From Gambelia wislizenii (lineage: Eukaryota > Chordata > Lepidosauria > Squamata > Crotaphytidae): a stretch of 64,000 nt of DNA. Both the position numbers and the translations under genes were made by a program. Below the pieces are notes generated by a model. The model did no database searches, was not told where the DNA came from, and saw only the letters and a list, made by a program, of their open reading frames with translations. The stretch lies in NCBI GenBank assembly GCA_030847615.1, contig JAUMIR010000001.1:256745187-256809186 (forward strand). The letters run 5' to 3'. Below, one piece after another: positions 47,640-59,800 of the stretch; the stretch's first letter is position 1; each line of letters opens with the position of its first letter.

Positions 47640-48310
47640 AGGCTGAGGGTCGCTGCTTTACAAACAAGGCTCTGTCTCTCCGCCCTGCCTCCTCACAGCC
47701 AGGAGGAACAACAACACCTGAGTGAGGCGCTGCTGAGGGAACAAAGACACCCTCTCCCTTTGCGCAGGCGCCGCCACGCCCACCGTGACGCGCTAAGGCC
47801 CCTCCCTCCCCCTCCCCTCTTTTCCCTTTCACCAGCCGAGTTCTGAAATGGCGGCGCTCGGGAAGCGCGAGGCTGGGCGTTAGGGGGCGGGGCCTTCGCG
47901 AGACTCGTTGGGACGGTGGGCGGAGCCAGCCTCGAGCCAGAGGGAAAGGTAACGGTTGAGTTCTTGTCGTTGTTGGCGGTTTCCTCTCCTGGCCCGCTTG
48001 TCCGTCGTTCGTTAACGCCCCTTGACGGAAACCCCATGTCCCCTCGTTCCTGTTATACAAGAGGAGGGCAGGGGAGAGAAGAGGAGGAGAGGGGAAGATG
48101 GCGTTGATTTTAGGCCCTCCACGGTTTGGTCGTTTCCGTTGGTTTGCTGACTTCCGACCTGCTGCCGGTCCCGGTTAAGAGGGGGCGGCCGGCGAGGCAA
48201 GGAAGCTCACTCCCGGCCCCCGGGAGGAAGTGTGTCTTCGGGGAGGGATGTCTTTGGGCGCTCACAGGCTTCCTGAAGGAAACTTGCCCAGACGGGCGCG
48301 CTTGCCTGCG
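47640..48310 (+). promoter_or_regulatory. KCTD18: CpG-island promoter of KCTD18
   Basis: GC-rich and CpG-dense, unlike all surrounding DNA apart from the MITE arrays. Shows a GC box (GGGGCGGGGCC, 47885-47895) and an AAATGGCGGC motif at 47846 that fits YY1. TATA-less, as for housekeeping genes. Long antisense frames here (204 residues) reflect base composition. Confidence 0.75.
47830..47948 (+). other. KCTD18: KCTD18 non-coding exon 1 (left border uncertain)
   Basis: A donor AAAG|GTAACG at 47948/47949 inside the CpG island is the natural end of a 5' UTR exon joining to the acceptor at 50640. The 5' border is a guess. It contains an upstream ORF of 11 codons plus stop, ATG at 47848 and TAG at 47881-47883. 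Confidence 0.6.
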
Positions 48311-48338
48311 GGGATGTTGGACAAACTTCGCATCCCGC

Positions 48339-48513
48339 ACTGTTATAGCGCTATTATTCCACTTTATAACTGCTCTCGCCGCCTCCTGTGGAATCATGGG
48401 ATTTGTAGTTTAGAGAGACCTAAGAGTTCTCTGGCTGAGAGTGCTAAATGCCCCTCCCTAAACTACAAATCCCAGGATTCCACAGGAGGCAGCCAGCGCA
48501 TTTATAACAGTGT
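48339..48513. mobile_element. Palindromic MITE in KCTD18 intron 1
   Basis: CACTGTTATAGCGC, TCCTGTGGAATCATGGGATT and TGTAGTTTAG at the left are mirrored by CTAAACTACAAATCCCAGG, ATTCCACAGGA and TTATAACAGTG at the right. Confidence 0.72.
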
Positions 48514-48955
48514 AGCTGGTGTGGTTGACTCCTGAGTAAACCTGCCTAGAATCCGGGTGCAGGGCTGTATAAAAGTTCCCCTAGGAATGGCACCGCACAC
48601 TGAACAGTGGGGTTGTCATCTCCCTTTGGTAGCCTGACCCTTGCTTTCCCACTACTGATTCTTCTCTTTTTCGTAAAAAATCTGTTAAGGGGAAGTTATA
48701 ATCACTTCAAACAATGCCTTTTGACTGGTGGGGTCAAGACCTGTCACTCTTGAAGCACCCACTCCAACAGTATTTTTTACTGTACCTATTTAACAGAATA
48801 GACTTTAATTTAAAAAAAAATAAAGGGATACTGGAGTGGTATGGTGTAAGCCATGACTATAAATAATTTTATAAATGCAGTTTTCATCCAAAGCTTTCTC
48901 ATTGCTTTTATGACTTTACGAGGTCCCAATAAAGTCAATATGCTGCTCTCCAATA

Positions 48956-49212
48956 CAGTAGGACCCCTGTATCCACTGATTCATTATCCACTGATTCAGT
49001 TATCCACGGGACACAAAACAGCACACCTACCATAGAGTCTTCCTAGAAAATGTGTCCTCTCTAGCCATTTTCTAGGTCTTCCAAGGCAACTGTATGGTAT
49101 TTTAAACCAGAAATCCCATTATTTTCAATGGCGTTCACTATTAGCCACCATTTTCGGTATCCACACCTGCCCCCCCTAGAACCAATCCCCAGCAGATACA
49201 GGAGTCCTACTG
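48956..49212. mobile_element. Tigger-like MITE (family A)
   Basis: CAGTAGGACCCCTGTATCC and GATACAGGAGTCCTACTG termini, TA on both sides. Near mirror of the 45236 copy. KCTD18 intron 1; the rest of that intron (49213-50640) shows no gene. Confidence 0.85.
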
Positions 49213-50640
49213 TACAGAGTAGCTCAGAGACTGTGCTTCTTCCCTTGTGACTCCAGTCTTACTATGCATGTTGTGCAGGCGAGTCCTGCAGAGTTCAGTG
49301 GGTGCTACAGCCAAGAAAACAAGTGTGCATGATATTGCAGCCTTTATTTATTTATTTTAGCAATCTGAGTGTTCAAGACTGGAAAATACGTTGTTATTCC
49401 ATATGTTCCTTCCAGTGAATATGAAACAAATTGCTTGACTAAAATGACCAGTGATACATATAATGCCTTTTTACCAGGTCTTCCTCTAACCAGAATATTT
49501 CCTTGCCACCACAGTCCAGTTACTGTAACCTTGTAAAATAAACAGGACAGCTGTTCCTAAGCTGGTATCTTTCAGGTGTGTATCCTACATCTCCCATCAT
49601 CCCTGGCTAGTATGGTCACTGGCCATGCTGTTGAGGGATAGTGGAAGCTGCAATCCAATACATCTGACTGGGAAAGGCTAGAAGATGAGGCAGGGGCCAG
49701 TTAGAAAAGTCCTTCTCATTTTTATAGGGTTTTGGTGAAGGAGGAGATGGTTTTGTGTAATATTGATGCTTTAAGTGTGTGCAGATCCTCTTTTGGTTTC
49801 AGCTGAAGATATTGTGTGACATCTGAGAAAAATTCATTTCCTCTTATTTTTCTTCCCACTGAAAACAGAGCCATCCTAATTATTCATCTTGATTAAAAAA
49901 TAAGTCCCACTGAGTTGTGTAGTGGGGGCAAGCTCCTTGCCTGAAAATGCTCAAGACTCCTGGGTAGATGTATTGATTCACTTTCCAGCATTTAATGTTA
50001 AATGTGGGCGTTCAGGATCCCATATTAGGGACATCTTGACTCTATTCATTTGAATTGGTTATAGTGGTGGCAGCAAGGACTTGTGCTGCAGCCATTGTAA
50101 CGTTTTATGCTTGGCAGTAGAAATGGTGTCATTCAGTTCTGTCTTGCTTGCCTACAAAGCACATAAATTCCCATTACAACTAAAAGGAATTCCAGGTTTG
50201 CCCCCACCCCCCACCCCACATGCCTTCCTAGGTATCTTTATTGGAAAGCACTAGATTATATAGCTGGGTGAAGTGGAAATCCATGTATTGCATTATTGTA
50301 CCCTGCCAGTGCATCTGCTTATAATCTACAAAACCTCATGCTAGAATTAACTGGTTAGTCTTAAACGTGCCACAAAGGTTTCTTTCTTTTCCATTCCTTT
50401 TTTTTTTTTTTACACTGAAATAGCTGTCTCTTAGAAGAGTATATCCTATGGACATACTTGCTGTGCTGCTGGTAGACTAATGAGGTCGTCTTGCCTTGCA
50501 AAGGAGAAAGGAAGGCACCAGCATAGCAGTATTGAGGGCATCTCATGTGTTGCTTTAGAATACTGTAATCACTTTCCTATTCTAGTTGTGCAAATGAAAA
50601 TGGCTACAGTTATTCATTCCCCTAAGTGTAATTTTTGCAG

Positions 50641-50851
50641 CTGTTCCAGGTCTGAAAGTTCACAATCCAATCAGCAACATTAGCTACAAATGTAATGGGT
50701 GACAGCAAGGGTGAAAAGGTGGAAGATATTATTCGACTTAATGTTGGAGGCTGCATGTATACTGCCCGACGTGAATCTTTATGCCGTTTCAAGGAATCAA
50801 TGCTGGCATCTATGTTCAGTGGACGGTTTCCTCTAAAAATGGATGATACAG
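50641..50851 (+). CDS. KCTD18: KCTD18 exon 2 (first coding; CDS from 50695)
   Basis: Acceptor TTTTTGCAG at 50640, 54 nt of 5' UTR, ATG at 50695, then 157 coding nt to donor ACAG|GTAAAA. Residues 1-52 with the first half of the BTB fold ([26 protein letters not shown]). Confidence 0.93.
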
Positions 50852-53800
50852 GTAAAATAATAGATGTTGTTAATGGCCAGAACAAGTAGAGTTCTTATTG
50901 TAGATTGATTAGCAGAAGACAGGAAAAGCAGTAAACGATCATGCACAGAATTGTATAATATAGTTACAAATAGATTTCAGTTTTCACTATTATTTTCCAA
51001 GGAAGTAAAAAAAAAAATCTTTAAAACTACTGGAAGTTGCTCTCCCTTAATTAAAGTGAAGGAAATTAATTTTTATGCTTTCAGATTGTTTCGGTTTGTC
51101 AGATTCAGTTCAGTTACACATGATATTATTCTTCACACTGTACTTTTTATACCTCTGTTTACTAAGTAAGTATCATACAACACAGAGAGAAGCTTGAAGT
51201 CCTTGTCTCAAAACCAAGTTTGTTTAAGGAATTCAGACCTGTCAGGTGACACCTTCCTCTTCCAAGAGGTTTATTGATGCAAATGCCAGACCTTTATTTG
51301 TCTTCATTTCTCCAAATGCAGACAAAGGGAGATTATTGATAGTTGGTTTTTTTAAAAAAGTGGGGGGATTGCACAGCATAAAGCAAAAATGAGCTGAGAG
51401 ACTGACTATAGGAATTCTTCTCTGGGTCTCCTAAGTTTCTTAACCAAGTCTGTTCCTTTGCTTTCTTTAATTTTTATTGCTGCCAACGAGTCAGTGTGGT
51501 ATAGTGGTTTAAGCATTGGAGTAGGACTCTGGAGACCAGGGTTCAAATCCCCACTCAGCCATGAAAACCCACTGGGTGACCTTGTGCAAGTCACACTCTG
51601 GCAGCCTCAGAAGACAGCACAGCCAAACCCCTCTCCGAACAAATCTTGCCAAGAAAAAACCATGATAGGTTCACCTTAGGGTCACCGTAAGTCAGAAATG
51701 ACTTGAAGACACACAACAACAACTTATCCTTTAGAGCTGGGAAGAGTTATAAAAACATAAAGTAAAATAAAATAAACAGTGGTAATATTAAAATAAAATA
51801 AACAATGATAATAGCTCCAATTAGCTCCACAACTGGAAACAAAAATGAAAACCTAAAGCTGCAATTGAGAGCATAGAAAATTACTGAATAGTAAGAGTGA
51901 CTCCCAATGAAAGTGTGGACTCTCAGTAACTAAAACAGATAAAAACCTCTAAGCTCTTGTTGTTCTATCCAGGGAAGAGAAAGAACAAGGTCAGTAGTTT
52001 ACAGAAATCCAGCCAACTGTAGCTACTTGGAGCAATTAAAACAATTCAGAAGAATAAAAGAAAAAAAACTTAAAATAAGCCATGGAGTTTAGAACAAAAC
52101 AAATCTGGACCATCCAAGCAAACTATGAAGTTGCCAATTTCAGCACAGATATTATTTAATAGTTCCAAAGTATTTTTAACTGGAGAAGCATTGTTGTGTA
52201 GTGGTTAGTGAGGTGCACTAGAATTGGGGTAACTTGCATGCAAGTCTCCACTCACTCATGAGCTTCAAATATATATCTGTAGTGAAAGTGGCACTTCCAT
52301 AGTTGGGTAGGATCATTCTTCATACAGTATTGTGTGATGTTTGGGTGGTAGACTGGGTGACTGTGGACCAGTCACTTTGCCCCAACTTGTTATACCTCAC
52401 AAAGTCATTGCAAAGTAAAAGGACTTGAAAAACGATGTATGATGCCTTGAGTAATGAATATGATAATTCTATTCTTTTTCAGGAGCTTGCCTAATTGATC
52501 GAGATGGAAATCTCTTTAAATACCTCTTAGGCTATCTACATGGAGAGGTTTGGCTTCCAGAAGATGAACAAACACGAATTGCCTTGCAGGAAGAGGCTGA
52601 TTACTTTGGCATTCCTTATCCTTATAGCCTTGTTGACCACTTGGCCAATGAAATGGAGACCTATTCTTTAAGATTAAACATGGAACTTAAAAAGGTATTC
52701 AAACTTATTTATGCTTTTAAATTTTGTGTAGCCATAATGGTCCACATCAGGAAAAATGAGGCACCTGTCTATGGTCATAGAATGCCAGAAACCATGGCTT
52801 AGGCTGCTGCCACACTGCAGAATTAATGCAGTTTGACACCACTTTAACTGCCATGGCTTCATTCTGTGGGACCCTGGGATTGTAGTATGTCATGGCACCA
52901 GAGCTCTCTGGCAGAGAAATATCTCACAAACTACAAATCCCAGAATTCCATAGCATTGAGCCATGGCATTTAAAGCAGTCAAACTGCATTATTTGTACAG
53001 TGTGGCAGCAGCCTCATACTGCCTTCCCAGGAATACCACTGCCCCTGGAGAACCTTGCTCTTAGGAACTGGTCACCAGTTCCTCAGAGCCAGGCAGTGTA
53101 GATGATACTCCTGGGCAGCTTGCCCACAACGGCTGACTGAGGAAGGTCCTCTGAAAACCAGGAATTTGTGTCTGGTCAGCTCTGCGAAGGGTAGCACTGG
53201 CTGCTTTGTGCCACTGGCACTGCCTGCCCATTGCTTTCCATCTTGTTCTTGGAAAGGAAGAGATAGTGAAATAACAACAATGGCAGGTTGCTTCTCTTCC
53301 CACCTTAGGTTAGAGATAGAATGGATATTGTATAATTTCCCAAATGGTGATAAAATGTGGAGTTCCTGACCTTTTGGGAACATTTCTGGGAAGAAAAATA
53401 GCACCTGGAAGGCTCCCACCACCTTTTATTTTGTTCTTGACAGATCAAAAAGTGTGCCCTTTGTGAATTGTGTGGTTTGAGAAATTGCGCAGTTTTCCAA
53501 GAAAAAAAGTTTATGTTGTTTTTCACCCTGTTTGCACTTGGGAAAACTGCACAAAATAGAAAAAAACCAATAGAAATGGAGAATTGTGTATTAAAAGTAT
53601 TGCCTATGTGCGCACTGCTTGTTCTGTGGACAGTGTACTGTTTCTTGCACTTTCCTCTTCCCATTTTAAAGCTGTACAACATTCAGTGTTGTGCTTTTTT
53701 TCTCTGTCTTTTCGGAAAGCTGTGTACCTTTTGAAGTGATGGATCATTCCGTCTTGTGTTTTCCCCTGTCTTTTAGGAGAAAAAAAGGTTATAAAGTGGT

Positions 53801-56800
53801 GCAATACTTTAAAGCTGTGCAACATTCTGTTTTCTGCTCGCCCAATCTTTTTGGAAAGCTTTTGTATTCCCCCACCTCCATCTTATAGGGGAAAAAAAGC
53901 TTTTAAAGATGTGCAACATTTCAAGCTGTGCAACTTACTGTTTTGTGTTTTTTCCCCCTCCTTCTTTTTGGAAAGCTCCATAGCTTTTGTGGGAAAGCTG
54001 CACAGCTTTCCAGAAAACTACGCTGCTTTTTTTGGGAAACTCTGTAACTTTCTTCAGAAAGTTTCAGTTTCCCATCATTGCAGGGAGAAAAAAGCTCTCA
54101 AGTGTCTTGACACTATGGAAAGAAAAATTGATTGCTTTTTCAGGACATCTCTCGGGAATGGGAAAATCTAGAATTACCATCCCTACCTTAGATGTGTGCT
54201 GGAGGCAAAAATTGTTCTGCCACTGTTCCAGCATATACAGATAGATCCCTCTGTCCATGGGGATATGTTCCCAGACTTACCATGGGTACTGGAAACTATG
54301 GTTAATAGCAAACCCTTTTAAAATGAATGACTTCTGACCCAAGTGTACCATAGAGTTGAGCTGGAGGATCTAGAAGATACTTAGAGAGAACACCTCTTTA
54401 AGCATCTTCTAGGTCTTCCAGTATGACTCTATGGTTAGCTTCTGGTGGATTCATACCATAGATTCATATTGGAGGACCTAGAAGATGCCTAGAGAGACCA
54501 TATATTTTCGGATGTGGGTAAGTGAAATATATTTTCGGATGTGGGTAAGTGAATTCGCAGATATGAGTCCCACAGATACAGGGGTCTATCTGTACTCAGA
54601 ATTTGATTGTGAGGAACAGGGCAGGCAATGAGTACTGGCTGCGATATTGGATAGGATACCACATCTATCCTTATACTGGAGTTGAGGCCAAGATTAAAGT
54701 AAACAATAAAGTTAATTGTGTTTGTCAATAAGTCAGTAGTGCTCTCAGTCCAGTGTGGGAAGAAGCATTCTGCATATATTTCAAAATGCTGTTGTGTGCC
54801 TTCAAGTCATTTCTGACTTATGGAGAACGTAAGATGAATGTATCACAGGATTTTCTTGGCAATATTTTTTATTTATTTATTTATACCCCTCTCTTCAGCC
54901 ACAAGGCTATAAGAGCAGCTTACAAATTGTTTTAAGCAATAGCTATTTACACATCTACACTGCATTAAACAGTTTCCAATGTGTGTTAGCTAATATTTGT
55001 TCAGAGGGGGTTTGCCTTTGTCTCCCTTTGAGGCTAAGAGAGTGTGACTTGCCCAAAGTCACCCTGTGGATTTCCATGGCTGAGTGGGGATTCGAACCCT
55101 GGTCTCCTAGTCCAGTGCTCAGACTACTGTGCCCTAGTCCAATAATCAAACTGCTGTGCCATGCTGGCTTCCTTCAAAATGCTACATCCAGTTAATCACA
55201 GCACTACAATAACAATAAATCACATTCAGTAGTACACCTAATTTTTATTGTATTTTTTCCTATCTAATTCATGTATGTCCAAAAATCAAATCTTGCTTGT
55301 TACATCCAGTAGATCACCTCAAACTCACAGAAGTAATTTGGTAAGATGGTGTTGTGTTATACACTGCTCTTCAGAGTAGGAGCAGTAAGACTGCAACCCT
55401 ATGCATATTTACTTGGAAATAAATGCCATTGAACTCAGAGGTACAAGTGGACATTCATAGGATTAGGCCATATACTTTTATTTTGTGCTCTCTTTAGAAC
55501 CGCACATTATGAGAAATATATACGATAATATATAAGCTTTATCTCCCCCCCCCCCCGCCCAGGCACTCCTAGATTTTTGTGACTCCTATGGCTTAATATG
55601 CACGAAGCCTACCGTTTGGGTCCTACACTACCTCAACACTTCTGGACCAAGTTGCGAGAGTAAGATAATTGGTGTGTATGCCACAAAAGTTGACGGAACA
55701 GCTGCAATAGAAAAAGAACTGGGAGGAAGAATTCATAGTAAAAACATTTACAAAAGGTGAGAAGTTTCACAGCCATGTTCTTGCATCAAAGTATGGCTGT
55801 AATTTAATCCAGGTATAAAAGATTTGCATTTGCTTTTGCGAGGTTATTAGCAGATGTATAAGTGCCTGTGTACATCTTTTTCCCCCCAGGCATTTGGAAT
55901 TCAGACAAATTTTTAGTCACACAAACTGTCTTAAGGCTGCAAACCTGTACCCACCACCTACCTGGTGGTAAGCCTCATGGACCTTAATAGGTTTTACTTC
56001 TGAGTAGATGTGTATAGAATTACACTGTTAATTACGTTAACATGAGTGGTTTAATATTAAAACACTCTGAGCCTTAACTGATTGAAACTAAAAATACTTG
56101 GGACTGGTTATCTGAGAAACTGCCTATTTCCTTATAGAACCTTTCACTCATTGGGAAAACCTCTCCTTGTGGTGACATAATGCTCCTAAGAGCTGCTTTG
56201 CAGCTATTTTTAGGAAGGCATGTAGCATAGCGCACTCACTATATGGAATATTCTTCCCTCATATCAGGCATGCATCAGCTGTTGTTATTTTTAAGTATAT
56301 GCCATTAAAGACTTACCTGTTTTTGCAAGCCTTCCCAGTTTAATTAACACTTACCATCTATTTTATAGTTAATGTAAATGTTGTATCTTTATTTTACATA
56401 CCATTTTATATTGTATGTATATGTTTGTAGACTGCTTTGACGTATTCAAACATAAACATGCTAAAAATGTTCATTATTAAATAAATTGTGAACAAAGGAA
56501 CATGACCATACAAACACACAGGTTTAGGTTTATTCTTATTTTTGGGTAAACATGGCTATGTGGGAAGGTGAAAGTATTGTTCTAATAGATTTTCCTTGGT
56601 TTTTTTCTGGGCTGTGAGGCCATGTTCTGGAATAGTTTCTTTCTGACGTTTCACCTGCATCTGTGGCTGGCATCTTCAGAGAAAATCTATGGATGCCGGC
56701 CGTGAAAGCCTTCGACTTCATGTGGTTCTAATCTTGTAACTCTAATCTTCAAACTATTTGATCAACATTCTTGTTTAAAGCTGGTGGCTGTAATTTAGTG

Positions 56801-59800
56801 CAGAGGCAGATGCCTGTTTGTTGAAATGAAATGACTGAAGCTTAAGCACAAGACAGTCCATTGACATAAATTCTACTAACTTCATATTTATAGCCTCAAG
56901 AATGAATGTTAATAATCACATGAATCTTTTCAGGATGAAAGATACATTATAAAGCTGAGAAAACTGGTTTATATATTTTAAATGTAAATGTTTTTATATT
57001 TAGTAGATTTTTTTTCAGTCTATAAAATAATTTTTCATTTTCTACATTTTTTTCCCTCTATAGAGAGTCTGGAAATAATGTCCAATATATCTGGAGCTAC
57101 TATTCCGTTGGTGAATTGAAAATGATGATGGATGTATTTGAGGCATGGGAAGGAAAAGGTACATTGTGTGTGTGTTTAAATTGTATTTTTCATGAGGGAT
57201 TTTTTTTTTACTCTTAAATATGGAATAATCTTGTGAGGGATACCAAGCTCAATTCTCAGGTACTCTTCAACATAAGGAAAGAGAATAGTTAAATTAGCTG
57301 TATCTAGTAGGGAAAGCTACGGTTTGGCCAAATATTGGATTATGAAAGTGTTAACCCATTTAAAATATATATACTGTAGTTAAACTGAATTGTCATAATA
57401 GCTTATGTAACATTTTGATTTATGTTTTTCAATGATCATTGACAGATGTGTATTACCTTTACAATATCTTATATACTGGTGGTTGATTTTGCTTGGTCTT
57501 GGAACAAGGCATATAGTTCCAGCATCTAGTTTATATACGTAAATCCATGGTCCATGGACTTTAATGCCACTCTGCATCAAACACTAGTTACCCACTGTTT
57601 TAATCTGATTAAGAATGCCGAAGACAAATGTGAAAGACATGAGAGTGTCAAATATTTTTGGACAGAGATTTGGAAGGTGTCTGGCTTTCTCTACATCATA
57701 TATGCCAGTTGGAGGATAAATATTCTGACTAAAGAAGAAATTTTGTATTTTAAAAACCTGCACATTGATATAGGCAAGATTTGGCCCATTTAGTATTAGA
57801 CTTATTAGTCTTCTTCCTTTTCTGGAATACACATGCTACTACAGTTGTCCCTTCACATTTGCGGGGGTTAGGTTCCACGGACCCCCGCGAATGTGAAAAA
57901 ACCACGAATATTGGTTGCCCCCCTCCCCCGCCAAAGCGACCACGGGGCCTCCGGAGGCCCAACAGTCGCTTCCCCCCCCACTCCCTCCCAGGGTCTTCAC
58001 AGGGCCTCCGGAGACCCTCCCGAGGCCCCGTGGATGCCTCGCCGGCCCTCCCCCCTCCCGCCCAGGGCCTTCGCGGGGCCTACGGAGATGCTCTGTAGGC
58101 CCCATGGAGGCCTCTGCGGCCCTCCCCCCTTCCACCCAGGGCCTTCACGGGGCTGCGTGAGGCCCCGTGGAGGCCTCTGCAGCCCCCCCACTCCCCCCCA
58201 AGGCCTTCACAGGGCCTCCGCGGCCCTCCCCCTCCCTCCCAGGGCCTTCACGGGGCCTCCGGAGGGTTTCCAAAGGCCCCGTGGAGGCCTCCCCACTCCC
58301 TCCCAGGGCCTTCACGGGGCCTCTGGAGGGTCTCTGAAGGCCCTGTGGAGGCCTCCCCGGCCCTTCCCCACAGGGCCTTCACGGGGGCTCCGGAGGGTCT
58401 CCGAAGGCCCCGTGGAGGCCTCCCCGGCCCTCCCCGCTCCCTCACAGGGCCTCCGGAGGCCCCGTGTCGCGGTTTTGGGAAGGCGGGGGGGCCCTCCCAA
58501 AACCGCGAATAATCACAATCGCGAATGCCGAGTTCGCGAATGTGGAGGGGCAACTGTACTACCTCAGGCAGTTTTCTGTAAAAGAAGAAAAGGGGATTGT
58601 AAATTTAAGCAGCAGTTCTGAAATTATTGTTACATCTCTTCAACTGTGACTTATGGGAATCCTGTTATAGGGTTTTCTTGACAAGGGTTTCTTCAGAGGT
58701 TTGCTATTGCCTTCCTATGAGGCTCAGTGACTCTGATTTGCCTACGGTGATCCAGTGGATTTCCATGGTTGAATGAGGATTCAGATCCTGGTCTCCTGGG
58801 GTCCTAGTCCAACACTCAAACCACTAAACCAGGCTGGCTCCATTTTGTAACTAGGAACAGTGATTCAAGATGGGCTGTATTGTATTGTAATGATGAGACA
58901 CCATGCAAAGCATTATAGTTGACCACTTGAAGGATAAGCACTGACCAAAAGAGTTAAGTGTGATTCTTGATTGCATATATGTGAATCTTGATTAAAACGT
59001 AGATTTTCCTTGGGGTTTTTTTCCTGGCTGTGAGGCCGTGTTCTGGAATGGTTTCTTTCTGACATTTTGCCTGCATCTGTGGCTGTCATCCTCAGAGAAT
59101 GGTTGGGTAGGTGTGTGTGTGTGGAGTTTATGTGCTGTGAACCCCTGTTGGGGAGGATATGTAAATTTGTGTAACTGAATGGTTAGTTTCTGGGTACAGA
59201 AATGCAAGGCTCGTTAGTGTCTGTTTGGCTAATGGTTGGTTGATGGCCCATTATCTGCTGGAAATCCCCCTGTCCCTAGGTGGAATTCCTTTGTAAATGT
59301 TGAGTTTTGATTCTATTGTATTTCAAAACTGGGAGCCAGATTTTGTTTACTTTTAAGGTTTCTTCTTTCCTGTTGAAGTTGTCCAGGTGTTTGTGGATTT
59401 CAATAGCTTCTCTGTGCATTCTGACGTGATAGTTGTTGGCCTGGTCTAGAATTTCTGTGTTTAGAATTTCTGTGTTACCATGCAGCTGTGGACAAGTTTA
59501 CATAGGGACCACTAAACACAGTGTGTAAATACGAATCAAGGAACATGAGAGACACTGCAGACTGGGCCAGCCAGAAAAATCAGCAGTAGCAGGACATGTT
59601 ATAAACCAACCTGGACACAAAATGCTATTTAAAAACACAGAAATTCTCGACCAGGCCAACAACTATCATGTCAGAATGCACAGAGAAGCTATTGAAATCC
59701 ACAAACACCTGGACAACTTCAGCAGGAAAGAAGAAACCTTAAAAGTAAACAAAATTTGGCTCCCGGTTTTGAAAAACAATAGAATCAAAACTCAACATTT

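Noticed and set aside
47446..48060. 204-residue open frame on the minus strand
   Set aside because: It spans a MITE and the KCTD18 CpG island, where stop codons are rare. No family similarity, no splice logic.
51488..51723. tRNA gene (A and B box sequences, GGGTTCAAATCCC)
   Set aside because: The 3' half is a SINE body ending in (ACAAC)n, and no acceptor stem closes; it is a tRNA-derived SINE.
57893..58621. 242-residue open frame on the plus strand
   Set aside because: It lies almost wholly in the GC-rich tandem array of a MITE; composition is Pro/Gly/Arg low complexity and the opposite strand is equally open.
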